A stretch of DNA of 35,057 nucleotides from a virus: positions 1 to 35,057 of the IMG/VR virus record IMGVR_UViG_3300035196_000195, one strand, 5' to 3'. The notes under the pieces are model-generated. The model was not told the origin of the DNA. It did no database searches and saw nothing but the letters and a program-made list of their open reading frames with translations. The position numbers and the translations under genes were made by a program. How positions within the stretch are numbered: position 1 is the first letter of the stretch; each line of letters starts with the position of its first letter. Shown piece by piece: positions 1 through 8,779 of the stretch.

Positions 1-123
1 AATATATGTAGGAGTGAACTTAGACGACCCATTATTTAAAACACCGTTTAATCTGTGGATTTGTTGGTGTAATCTCTTGATTTGGTCTAGAAGAGGTAAG
101 TTGTTGAATTTTCTATTTTGCAT
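1..123 (-). CDS. Partial protein, N-terminal 41 residues only
   Basis: A minus-strand frame opens with ATG at 123-121 and stays open to the left edge, so only the N-terminus is visible. It begins MQNRKFNNLPLLDQIKRL and is rich in Gln, Asn and Leu, helical in character, followed by a Gly/Ser turn. It lies 12 bases downstream of the stop of the preceding late gene and is therefore probably the next member of the virion operon. Too little is present to name a function; a tail or ring component would fit the position. Confidence 0.55.
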   Translation of the reverse strand, partial: MQNRKFNNLPLLDQIKRLHQQIHRLNGVLNNGSSKFTPTYI

Positions 124-135
124 GGCTTATTTATT

Positions 136-711
136 TTAATATTTTACAACTGCATCAGCAAAGATTGTATTTCCTGTAAGATTGTCTGTGTTTGTTGTAT
201 CAGTACAACCACAATCATTACAACACAATTTTTGTATGCAAGTTTCGATTTTTTGAATTGAGAGGAAATCTTGTTGCTCTAAGGCAAAACATAATCCCTC
301 TAAAAAAGTGTTTATTGTAGAGATAGTGGAAGGTTCTGATTCATTACAATCATTAACTTCTACAGGTGTACAATCAACTAAAGTAACCTTGAGTAATTTA
401 TCTAAAATACATTGATTGTAAATTGTCAAATTACTCACAGCTACAGTCCTAGTAGTTCCCAAATCTGTAGTGAACTCTAAAAAGAAAACTCCATTAAAAG
501 CTGTTTCTCCAATAGTAGCTACTGGAATAGAAAAAACCTCTAATAGTGTTCCACTCATTAAAGATGTTAGGTCAATCAAAGTCGTGAGGCTCTTGTAAGT
601 ACTTGAAGTCCAAATACTACCTGAGACAAAGACTTCACCGACAGGAGCAGCAATAGACACATCTAATGATGAGCTATCGCTGCTAATGTTTATGTCATTT
701 ACTGTAATCAT
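136..711 (-). CDS. Late-operon protein with C-terminal cysteine cluster
   Basis: This 191-residue protein is not recognised. The first 100 residues alternate hydrophobic and Ser/Thr residues like a beta-sandwich; the C-terminal third is helical and then carries a dense cysteine group (CIQKLCCNDCGC) before a Thr/Asn-rich tail. The same late operon has a second protein with a CC-x2-C-x2-C cluster (755-1972), so the two may share a metal-binding or disulfide feature of the particle. Its position downstream of capsid and connector genes argues for a virion or assembly role. No signal peptide or membrane segment is visible. Confidence 0.7.
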   Translation of the reverse strand: MITVNDINISSDSSSLDVSIAAPVGEVFVSGSIWTSSTYKSLTTLIDLTSLMSGTLLEVFSIPVATIGETAFNGVFFLEFTTDLGTTRTVAVSNLTIYNQCILDKLLKVTLVDCTPVEVNDCNESEPSTISTINTFLEGLCFALEQQDFLSIQKIETCIQKLCCNDCGCTDTTNTDNLTGNTIFADAVVKY

Positions 712-754
712 AAATGGTCTTTTCCAATGTTAAAAGATTGGAGAAGATACCTAA

Positions 755-1972
755 TTAGGCATCTCCATCCAATGTAACATCATCAATATCAGTCGTAGGT
801 ACAACAACTGCTGGATCAACATCTGCCGCAGCAGCATCGTCAGCTAAAGGGTCGAAACCTAATCCTGATGTAATCGCATCTAAAATTGTAGCAAAACTAT
901 CTCTTGTAACTGTACTAGTTGCAGGAATAGCAACAAGGGTTGCTAAGTTGTTAAGGTTCTCACCCCAACCTGCTACTGAGAACTGGTCATAAGTTAATGC
1001 AAATTGGTCATATTGCTCAGAAACAACTGCATCATAGTTGATAGCTCTCGCTAATCCTGTTGATACATTTACTCTGTATGGTCCTGGGTTGTTATCCCAT
1101 CCACCTGCATGGTATTCTTTTTGCTGTACATCATACCCATTACCTTCTTCATAAGCAAGGTCTTGAGTTGTACTTACTGCTCCACTACATCCAAATCCAT
1201 CAACTAAAGAGATGATTAATTTAGTTTGTCTTGGTTTGAAGTAAGCCACGTTAATAGCACAGAAAGCTTTGATAGCTAATTCAGTACTAGTTAACTCGAT
1301 GTCACTATATACTTTCAAAGTATCATCAGTCTGAACTGCATTGAATGCAATCATCACAGCTAAATCAGCTACGAGAATAACATCTCCAGCACTATAGTCT
1401 GCTGCTACTCCATGCGTTGCAATTGTCATATCTTGTCTTGCAATTGGGTTTGTAGTCAACAATCCATCTTCTTGAATTGCTATCTCAGCAATCAAAAGAC
1501 TAGTGATTTCGTTAGCATCTCCTGAAGGACATGTCGCACAATCTTCACAACAAGCAGTTCTTACTGAATATGCTTTTGTAAATTGGTTGTACCCTTGTCT
1601 TCGATAAATTTCTTGATTTCTAAACTCCACTCTAATAGTGTAGTCTGAATCACAATCAGCAGCATAGTCTGCTACTTTCACAATCATTGGTTGTGAAGCT
1701 GAGTGCTCTCTAAAGCTTAAAGCTCGAATGTTCTCCTTTTGGATTTTTTGCCCTGCTGAAGTTTTAATCTCATTTACCACAGCTCCACCAGTAGTATCTT
1801 TACCAATTGCGATAAAGAATTCTCTCGCTGGTGTAGTGATAGAGAGGTTTGTCTTAGCATCAAAGAACCCCATTTGGTTAACTGCTAAAGCAGAGATTGG
1901 ATTTCCTGCTGCAATAAGTGCAGCGTTTCCTGTTGATACAATTACTGTAAAAACATCATTGTTAATTGACAT
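755..1972 (-). CDS. crAss-like virion structural protein
   Basis: This 405-residue protein starts MSINNDVFTVIVSTGNAA and resembles a conserved crAss-like structural protein encoded downstream of the capsid gene. Visible features: beta-rich composition, the segments FRNQEIYRRQGYNQFTKAY and YDQFALTYDQFSVAGWGE, and a cysteine cluster TACCEDCATC near residue 140. The last 30 residues are Asp/Ala-rich and acidic. The gene sits 4 bases after the connector-type gene. Candidates are an auxiliary capsid, head-fibre or tail-hub protein; I recognise the family shape but cannot place it in the virion. No transmembrane segment is seen. Confidence 0.75.
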   Translation of the reverse strand: MSINNDVFTVIVSTGNAALIAAGNPISALAVNQMGFFDAKTNLSITTPAREFFIAIGKDTTGGAVVNEIKTSAGQKIQKENIRALSFREHSASQPMIVKVADYAADCDSDYTIRVEFRNQEIYRRQGYNQFTKAYSVRTACCEDCATCPSGDANEITSLLIAEIAIQEDGLLTTNPIARQDMTIATHGVAADYSAGDVILVADLAVMIAFNAVQTDDTLKVYSDIELTSTELAIKAFCAINVAYFKPRQTKLIISLVDGFGCSGAVSTTQDLAYEEGNGYDVQQKEYHAGGWDNNPGPYRVNVSTGLARAINYDAVVSEQYDQFALTYDQFSVAGWGENLNNLATLVAIPATSTVTRDSFATILDAITSGLGFDPLADDAAAADVDPAVVVPTTDIDDVTLDGDA

Positions 1973-1976
1973 AACG

Positions 1977-2684
1977 TTAGTTATTTAAGTTGTTAAAGTT
2001 GAGTTTACTGAATTTCAATTGGTAATCAGAAGTTTGAAGTTGTCCTGATAAAATTAAAACTGCAATATCCACAATCTCTCGGTGTGTCTCCATTGGCAAT
2101 TCGCAGTCTTGCGTACCAACTAAAGTTACACCAGATGGTAAATTATACGTCCCTCCTGCATAGTCTTCAGCATTATGTATATAGGCAGGTCGCCTCACAT
2201 ACTGAATTTCTGCATTTGTTATTGTAAATGTACCGTCGGTAAAAAAACTCAATCCGTCTGAATTAAAAACTGCATTCACAGTTCTCCACTCAAATGAGGA
2301 TTTATCAAAAGGACTAGACTCAAATTCATCATCGTGTTGTCTAATCTTTATTCTTGCTTGTGCTGTACAATTATCCTTTGTCATAGTGACATTTCCAGAG
2401 ATAAAGTGCCAGTAGTTCAGAGGACCTGTAATTGGAAAAACATCTCCAGTTATTGGTAAGACTCCAGATGAAACTACTAGAGTCCTAATATTATCTGTGT
2501 TCCTTTGTACATTTTCAAAACCTAGTCGAGTCTTAATCCTGGGAAAAGCTACCATTTTAATAAAGAGTTCTAAAGCTTCATTCAATGCCCAATCTATCTC
2601 AGGAACTTTTAGATTCCTGTAGCTTTGGCTATCCACTTTATTAAGCTTCATCTTTACGTCAAATTGCATTTCCTTTATAGTCAT
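1977..2684 (-). CDS. Head-tail connector / ring protein, crAss-like
   Basis: This 235-residue protein begins MTIKEMQFDVKMKLNKVDSQ, followed by a segment reading roughly YRNLKVPEIDWALNEALELFIK. That amphipathic N-terminal helix pair is typical of podovirus adaptor or tail-ring proteins (T7 gp11-like role) and is a conserved block in crAss-like phages. The middle is beta-rich and the C-terminus helical (HREIVDIAVLILSGQLQ). It would stack under the portal to extend the DNA channel. It is 2 bases from the upstream gene and 4 bases from the downstream one, consistent with co-translation of virion proteins. The ring assignment is inference from family shape and position. Confidence 0.72.
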   Translation of the reverse strand: MTIKEMQFDVKMKLNKVDSQSYRNLKVPEIDWALNEALELFIKMVAFPRIKTRLGFENVQRNTDNIRTLVVSSGVLPITGDVFPITGPLNYWHFISGNVTMTKDNCTAQARIKIRQHDDEFESSPFDKSSFEWRTVNAVFNSDGLSFFTDGTFTITNAEIQYVRRPAYIHNAEDYAGGTYNLPSGVTLVGTQDCELPMETHREIVDIAVLILSGQLQTSDYQLKFSKLNFNNLNN

Positions 2685-2686
2685 AA

Positions 2687-3484
2687 TTAATCGTTAACAG
2701 CAGCCATCAATCTTAATTTCAATTGTTGGTTATCTGGTTGTTTTAAGTAGGTTATCACATCTAATACGTCACCTCCTAAGAAGTTGTCATGGTAGAAAAT
2801 TTTGTGTCCTTGTTTCATAAGTACACTTTTCTGTAAACATTCTAAGACTAAAGCATGTGCTGATACATCTTCTGCATCCATATCAATATGTCTTAAAACT
2901 TCTCTTGCTTGTCCTTGAACAATTTTGTCCAATTCTACTTCAATGAAGTTATCTGATTTTCCTTTAAGGTTTTTACCTCCAAGTACCATAATCAAACTTA
3001 TCTTTCTTTCTTTTCCAAGTCCCGCAGATTTAATAACTGCGTTCTTTTTCATTTCAATTTTACTTGCTCTTGCATCCACTTCTTCTCTTTCGTCACTAAT
3101 CACATGCGTAGCATCTGGGAATAAACCTTGTTCGTATTCTCTCATGGAGTTTGCAACGAATCTACTTGCTTTCATGAATTTGATCTTCACGAATTCAATT
3201 GGTCTTTGGGGGTCGAGAAACAATGTACTGTTCTCTAAATTTATAGTAGCCATAGCTGAATCCCAAAATGGGTGAGGAGTATCTGGGTTGAAGATAGGAC
3301 TTAAATTCTGTCCTAAAATCTCTGAGTATTCTTTAATTTCTTCAGGACTCATTCCTGTTGCATACTCCATAGTATCTCCATCGACTAAAGCTTTCAACTT
3401 GACAGGTCTCTTAAAGGATTCATGTCCAGTTTTTCCATGCCATGTCTTTCTTTCTATTGGTCTTACTTCTACTTTTAAACTCAT
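2687..3484 (-). CDS. Conserved crAss-like late protein
   Basis: This 265-residue protein lies between the capsid gene and the ring-type gene, a position conserved in crAss-like genomes. It is Lys/Glu-rich, starts MSLKVEVRPIERKTWHGKTGHE, contains an Asp/Pro-rich stretch (IFNPDTPHPFWDSAMATINL) and a C-terminal helical half. No signal peptide, membrane segment or catalytic motif is evident. The first gene after the capsid terminator, it is probably a virion or assembly protein; the exact role is unknown. Confidence 0.7.
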   Translation of the reverse strand: MSLKVEVRPIERKTWHGKTGHESFKRPVKLKALVDGDTMEYATGMSPEEIKEYSEILGQNLSPIFNPDTPHPFWDSAMATINLENSTLFLDPQRPIEFVKIKFMKASRFVANSMREYEQGLFPDATHVISDEREEVDARASKIEMKKNAVIKSAGLGKERKISLIMVLGGKNLKGKSDNFIEVELDKIVQGQAREVLRHIDMDAEDVSAHALVLECLQKSVLMKQGHKIFYHDNFLGGDVLDVITYLKQPDNQQLKLRLMAAVND

Positions 3485-3510
3485 GATTTTTTTTATTTAT
3501 TGATGATGCT

Positions 3511-3550
3511 AAAAAAAAGAAGAAAGGAGGAGGTTTAAGTTCCTCCCTTC
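3511..3550 (-). terminator. Intrinsic terminator after the capsid gene
   Basis: On the minus strand a GC-rich stem (GAAGGGAGG against CCTCC-TTTC, loop about 8-10 bases, 3522-3550) is followed by eight T (3518-3511). It lies between the capsid stop at 3586 and the next start at 3484. It would cap or attenuate the capsid message, separating a highly expressed capsid from the genes below. Confidence 0.8.
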
Positions 3551-3585
3551 TCTTACAAAACTATTTGTTCACACTTAAAATTCGA

Positions 3586-5043
3586 TTAGTTTCTTGAAAG
3601 AATCAATTCACCACATCTTGTAACATCGTGAATGTGAAGTCCACAAGATTTCTCAACGTGCATTTCATAGTAAGAACCTGAGTGAGCAGAACTTCCACCT
3701 TTCTTAGGTCCGTAAGGTCCATAAAGTCCTTCAATATAAGTGAACGCAAATCCATCTTTTTTATTGATTAACTTCATATTAGACTTATTCCCTTCTCCAG
3801 AGAAGTCCATGAAAGTGATTCGTTGTGACTCTACAGGGAAACCTGTGATAGGGTCAATCTCGAAGTTGATTTCTCTGTCATCATACAATGGATTATGAAC
3901 TAATTCAAGACTAGTACCATTTGCCATGTTGTATTTCACAAATTGGAATCCACCTTCTAACGCATTAGTATGGTAAGGAGAGCCAACTTTGTTTGAGAAT
4001 ACCTCGAAATTCTTAATGAAACCAGATTTGTTCATCCAGTCTTGTACAGCTCTGTGGAATGCAAGCATACCATATTCACCTGTAAATCCTTTGATAGCAC
4101 GACCTTTACCTGGTTTAACTCGTGAGTAGAAAATGTCCATCAAGTACTCTTCAATTAACTTAGTAGTTAAGTGAGAATATCTGTGAATATGAGAATCTTC
4201 CAATTGTTGTTGGATTCCTGGACCTGACCTTACTGGTCTACCATTTGCTCCAATAACTGTATCAGTACTTCTTGAGTACCAGTACCCTCTTTCCAACTCT
4301 CTGTACCATTGTTGCCAGTATTCTACCTCTGCATAGCGAATCCATGAATCATGGTATTTCCCTTTGCTATCTGGTACTTTTACTGCAAGTACTTCTGTTG
4401 AAGCGTAATCAGTTACTTTGTACTTCTTTCTAAACTTACCCATCTTATTTCTAAGAGAAATAGGTAAGCTGTACTGAGTACTACCTGATTGTTCTGCTGC
4501 CTCTTCGTATTGAGAGTACAGTTTTGCCCATTGTGTCCCAGGAGCTAAGTACTTAACTGGGAGAGATAAAGCAGGGTCATCTGACATTAGACGAACTGTA
4601 TAAATCCATCCATCACCATGACGAGTTACCTCATCCATAATTCGACATTGGAATCTTTTATTAGATGTTCCAGGAGTGATTACATCACCAGGTACATACC
4701 AATTCTCATCCAATTTGATTCGGAAAGTTCTTCGGAACTTACCAGGAGTCGTATCTGAAGCAGGTAAAATATTTTCCAAGACAACTAATGGTCTTGTATT
4801 TGCACCTTTCAAATCCCACTCCCATTCTGTAGCAGCGATAGTTTCCTCTGTTTTCTTGTTGCCCATCAACATACTAGACATCGGATTATCCGAGTAGTAG
4901 TTTTGTGCAGAAAACAACTGGTCCATCTGGTCTATGAATTTATGAGGCTTTGCTAACAATGCTCTCCCTAAGTGAGATTGCTCTGTCATGTTCGCACTCC
5001 ATTCCATTTCTTTAGTAATTAGCTTACTACCAAGAGTTGCCAT
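3586..5043 (-). CDS. Major capsid protein (crAss-like, HK97 fold)
   Basis: At 485 residues this matches the usual length of crAss-like major capsid proteins. Recognisable features are the N-terminus MATLGSKLITKEMEWSANM, the segment SHLGRALLAKPHKFIDQMDQ, the central LPISLRNKMGKFRKKYKVTDY and the C-terminal CGLHIHDVTRCGELILS. The HK97 fold is inferred from family membership. The gene follows the acidic scaffold-like gene by 25 bases and is followed by a strong terminator, as expected for the most abundant virion protein. Coding sense is clear, with no truncation. Confidence 0.92.
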   Translation of the reverse strand: MATLGSKLITKEMEWSANMTEQSHLGRALLAKPHKFIDQMDQLFSAQNYYSDNPMSSMLMGNKKTEETIAATEWEWDLKGANTRPLVVLENILPASDTTPGKFRRTFRIKLDENWYVPGDVITPGTSNKRFQCRIMDEVTRHGDGWIYTVRLMSDDPALSLPVKYLAPGTQWAKLYSQYEEAAEQSGSTQYSLPISLRNKMGKFRKKYKVTDYASTEVLAVKVPDSKGKYHDSWIRYAEVEYWQQWYRELERGYWYSRSTDTVIGANGRPVRSGPGIQQQLEDSHIHRYSHLTTKLIEEYLMDIFYSRVKPGKGRAIKGFTGEYGMLAFHRAVQDWMNKSGFIKNFEVFSNKVGSPYHTNALEGGFQFVKYNMANGTSLELVHNPLYDDREINFEIDPITGFPVESQRITFMDFSGEGNKSNMKLINKKDGFAFTYIEGLYGPYGPKKGGSSAHSGSYYEMHVEKSCGLHIHDVTRCGELILSRN

Positions 5044-5068
5044 AAATAATTTGTTTTAAAATTTAAAA

Positions 5069-6268
5069 TTAATCGTTAAAATAATCCGCCAGAGACTTTT
5101 TAGGCTTAGTACTATTTCTAGAACTTGAGCTTTTGCCTCCCTTAACATCCTTGGTATTTCTTCGGATGCCATCCTTCACTTTCTTGGTAATTTTTTCCTC
5201 GACTTTTGATTGAATCTCAGAAAGGTCAAAATCAGTCCTTAAAAGTTTAGCAATGAACAGAGCTTTACCTTCATCTTGTAAAGCTTCCATTAAATCTTTC
5301 TGCATAGTAGTTATTGAACTTCCGTTTTGCAGCTTTATATTTCTATCAACCATATAGGTTGGTAATTCTTTCTTGTCTTGTTTAGATAATGTGATACCTC
5401 TTACATCCTCTAATTTTTTAATACTCCCTGAGAGGGCAGTCTTAGTTTGTTTTAGTTGGTTCTTTCTCGCTGTTGCAGCAGCTCTTTGAGACGTAGCTAA
5501 TTCTGCACTTGCAGTTTCATTTGCTTGGTCCTGTTTAGCTTTCTTATTCTCAGCAAAGACTTTCAACTTATTAGAATCTTTTAAGAAGTCTAATTGAGTA
5601 TCAACATAGTCTTTATCATATCCTTCAGCTTTTAAAGATTCCCTTACTAGAGACTCTTGGTCAGCTACTATACTCATATCTAAATCTCCTGTTGAAGGAA
5701 CTCCTTTAGCGAATGCAGCAAAGAATTTTCCAACATCTCCACCTGCCATTGCAAACTTATTCAAGTCTTTAACTGATTGTGGTAAGTCTTCTAACAATTC
5801 TCCAACTCTATCTTCAATACCAGTTTCCCAGTTATCTTCAATAATTGTTGCAGCTTTCTCTTCTGTCAACTCTTCTCCCTCTTCGAGTTCATAGTCCATA
5901 AGACCTTTCTCCTTCAAGTGAGCTAAAGTTCCAAGAGAACCAGTTTGAATTTCAGGTTCATCATCTAAATTAGCACCTCCTTCAGATTCTTCTTCTTCCG
6001 AATCATCTAAAAAATCTGCTACTGCGTCTTCTTCCTCATCCTCTTTTGGATTGGGAGCTGCTTCAGGTTCATCATCTTCTCCAAAGAAGTGAACACCTTC
6101 CTCTTCTTTTTTCTCTTCCTTTTCTGCTGGAGCTGATTTTCCATCTGCTTCATCTTCTTTTTTAGGTGCGTAGCTGACTACCTCCTCTGAACTTCCGAAA
6201 AAGTCCATTGCTTCTGTCTGTTGTTCCCAACCTCCGAAGTCATCTAAATTTTCTTCTTGTTTTGCCAT
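5069..6268 (-). CDS. Acidic scaffold-like protein
   Basis: This 399-residue protein has a very acidic, low-complexity N-terminal third (repeated Glu/Asp runs, EEEEDAVADFLDDSEEEESE type) followed by a predicted helical, Lys-rich C-terminal two thirds ending in a basic Ser/Asn/Lys tail (KGGKSSSSRNSTKPKKS). It lies between portal and major capsid genes, where tailed phages keep their internal scaffold. An acidic, coiled, bipolar protein in that slot is most likely the procapsid scaffold or an internal head protein. No protease motif is seen. Confidence 0.75.
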   Translation of the reverse strand: MAKQEENLDDFGGWEQQTEAMDFFGSSEEVVSYAPKKEDEADGKSAPAEKEEKKEEEGVHFFGEDDEPEAAPNPKEDEEEDAVADFLDDSEEEESEGGANLDDEPEIQTGSLGTLAHLKEKGLMDYELEEGEELTEEKAATIIEDNWETGIEDRVGELLEDLPQSVKDLNKFAMAGGDVGKFFAAFAKGVPSTGDLDMSIVADQESLVRESLKAEGYDKDYVDTQLDFLKDSNKLKVFAENKKAKQDQANETASAELATSQRAAATARKNQLKQTKTALSGSIKKLEDVRGITLSKQDKKELPTYMVDRNIKLQNGSSITTMQKDLMEALQDEGKALFIAKLLRTDFDLSEIQSKVEEKITKKVKDGIRRNTKDVKGGKSSSSRNSTKPKKSLADYFND

Positions 6269-6350
6269 TGTGATACAAATTTAATATTTTACTTTAAGAA
6301 TTTCAAGTATAAAACTTAATTTTTAATTTTACTAATGTAATAGCTTTTTT

Positions 6351-8759
6351 CTATTTTTGTGTTGCTTTAGCAGCATTAGCTTTCATTTTTTTATCTTCGT
6401 TATCCATTTTATCTTGATGGACTATCTTATCATGTTCAAATTTCTCTCTTGCTAGTTGCTGGGCAGATTGTTTAATGTCTGCATCAAGTCCATCTCTAGC
6501 TATTTCAATGAAATCATTTACTCCATCTTGATCTTTATCCATGTCAGGATTAAAGGATGCAGCCATGAGACCACCTTTAACAATCTCTGTTTCTCTTCTT
6601 TCTTCTTCTTTGAGTCTAATCATATTAGCTTCATGCTCCCATGTCTCTTTGATAAACTCTCTTGCTTTGTCAGCCTCTTCTGCATTTGCTTGTAGCTGCT
6701 CTTGTTGTGCTTTTTGTTCATGGTCTCTTCTTACTTGTTCAGCAGCTTTAAGAGTCTCTTCAGCTTCAACAATTCCAGTCTGTTTAACAACAGCTAGTAC
6801 ATCTGAGAACTCAACTTTCTGAGCCTGTAGTGCAGCGTGAGCTAGAGTTCTTACTAATTCTTGAGCTTCTTCAGCTTTGGCTGCATTAGATACAAATAAA
6901 CCTAGAGTAGAATTATCCAATAGAGCTATGTCTAAATCAATGATCTTTCTACTAAAGTCGTCCAAAATGTAAGTCAGCTTTTTCTTACCTGAATTAGCGT
7001 AAGCAATTTTGGCAGTCTCAAGTAATGCCTGTAGTACACTTTTCTTCAAGTGATTATGTAAATCAAAGTAAGGTTCTAATATATGTGATGATTGGATTAA
7101 GTTTTGTTGAGCATTACCTTTACCTTCATAAGCTCCAGTTTGTCCTTCAACTCCAGGAGTAATTCCTACAGAGAGTCCCGCTTGTTGCTTTAAGTATTCA
7201 GCAAGTTCAATATATTTTCCAATATCAGAAGCTAAAGACAAATCAATAGTCTTAGCCATAGTGTTTACATCATTGTATTCTACCCCTTCTTCATTAGGGT
7301 CATACCACATTACTGGTGATGCATCCATGTAGTATTTCCATTTCTCAATGTCGATACCAGCACTATCTGGGATAGCATTAATGTTCATCATCACTTTCTT
7401 CCCTTTGTCAGATGCTAAAAGCAACTCTAATCTGTACATTACAATGTTGTAGTAGTACTGGTAGACTTTCAATCTATCCATAAGAGCTGTCTCTTGAGAG
7501 TTCATGTTATCATAAATCACTCCATAGTAAGGAAGCTTACAGTAATATAAGTTTTCAATATCTTTAAATTGACCTGGGATAGGTCTCATGTGCTTGTAAA
7601 TGTCTGAACCAATCTTCCACGTTTCATATACTTCTGGAATCCATTTCCAATCTACAGAAATATCTCCTGAATCTACATCCATCTCATAGCTTTCGTCTAC
7701 TATAACTTCCTGCTCCTCACCCTGCTCATTGACAAAAGTAAGGAATCCAATCTTTCTTAAAGACTTCCAGGTACAATGTAATACTCTGACAGTTGCGTAA
7801 TCCTCTTCATCATCACTATCGTTAAAGCTAAAAATGCTATCTCGAAGTCTACTCTGAGTATAATTTGCAAAGTCACTATAGACTTTATCAATTTCTGTTT
7901 GATTCAACTCATCATTAAATCTAGCAATTACTTCTGAAGGAGTCATTCTGTATTCACAAGTTGCCCATTCACCATCTTGAGTAAAAGGAGTGTCAGTAGA
8001 CTTCTCACAATTAAACCTAATAGAATTTACATTCCAAGCTTCAGGCTCTCCATTCATAGTACCTACATACATAATACCTTTGGCAGATAATAAACCATGC
8101 TTAAAGGCATCATTAAATTTTCTTTTAAGGTCACATTTTTGTATTAGGTATTCTAGTAATTGGTGGGATAAAACTTCAGCAGGGTCTTGATGGTCTCTCT
8201 CCATGTACTTTCGTACACTATCTGGAGTCATTTGTTTTGTCTCCGCTTCTACTTGTTGTTGTATCTTTTCTACTTGTTGTTGACTTAATTCACCAGCACT
8301 CTTCATTTGTTGTTGAGCTTTCACTTCAACCTCTTGTCTAATTGGTTGCATGATAGAGCTAATGACAAATTCTCTAATCCTTTTAAACTCTTCATCTTCT
8401 CTTCGTGTAGTGGCTTCAGGATTAGTGGCAATAACTTTCCAGGAAAAAGACCTCTTCATTTCCATGCCTAGCATAGCTTTGATCTTCCCTGATACAATAT
8501 CTCTATTTACCATTGTTGCTGGCAATTCTCCTACATCTGCACCATAAGGTTGGCAAACATACTCGAAGTCAGCTAGATTAAGAATGTTATTAAAAAGATC
8601 GTAGTTTACTTTTTGTCTCTTGTAATCTACTATATCACCATACCCAGTACCTCCGTTCTGTTGAGTGTCCAATAAATCAGCCTGTTCTTTATACCAGCTA
8701 AAGTCACCTGCTTTTTTAGCAGAAGTACTTAGTCGTTGGTTCTGAGTAATTTTTTTCAT
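6351..8759 (-). CDS. Portal protein
   Basis: This 802-residue protein fits crAss-like portals in length, order and motifs. It forms the dodecameric DNA gate at one capsid vertex. Visible are the N-terminal conserved region with LADFEYVCQPYG and MVNRDIVSGKIKAMLGMEMKRSF, a long wing/stem region with aromatic-rich segments (YCKLPYYGVIYDNMNSQET), a region like QAGLSVGITPGVEGQTGAYEGKGN (tunnel-loop side), and a C-terminal Glu/Gln/Lys-rich coiled coil (about residues 640-802) that would form the barrel. It lies 20 bases after TerL. Confidence 0.92.
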   Translation of the reverse strand: MKKITQNQRLSTSAKKAGDFSWYKEQADLLDTQQNGGTGYGDIVDYKRQKVNYDLFNNILNLADFEYVCQPYGADVGELPATMVNRDIVSGKIKAMLGMEMKRSFSWKVIATNPEATTRREDEEFKRIREFVISSIMQPIRQEVEVKAQQQMKSAGELSQQQVEKIQQQVEAETKQMTPDSVRKYMERDHQDPAEVLSHQLLEYLIQKCDLKRKFNDAFKHGLLSAKGIMYVGTMNGEPEAWNVNSIRFNCEKSTDTPFTQDGEWATCEYRMTPSEVIARFNDELNQTEIDKVYSDFANYTQSRLRDSIFSFNDSDDEEDYATVRVLHCTWKSLRKIGFLTFVNEQGEEQEVIVDESYEMDVDSGDISVDWKWIPEVYETWKIGSDIYKHMRPIPGQFKDIENLYYCKLPYYGVIYDNMNSQETALMDRLKVYQYYYNIVMYRLELLLASDKGKKVMMNINAIPDSAGIDIEKWKYYMDASPVMWYDPNEEGVEYNDVNTMAKTIDLSLASDIGKYIELAEYLKQQAGLSVGITPGVEGQTGAYEGKGNAQQNLIQSSHILEPYFDLHNHLKKSVLQALLETAKIAYANSGKKKLTYILDDFSRKIIDLDIALLDNSTLGLFVSNAAKAEEAQELVRTLAHAALQAQKVEFSDVLAVVKQTGIVEAEETLKAAEQVRRDHEQKAQQEQLQANAEEADKAREFIKETWEHEANMIRLKEEERRETEIVKGGLMAASFNPDMDKDQDGVNDFIEIARDGLDADIKQSAQQLAREKFEHDKIVHQDKMDNEDKKMKANAAKATQK

Positions 8760-8779
8760 TAAGTCAAGTTTTATGCAAG

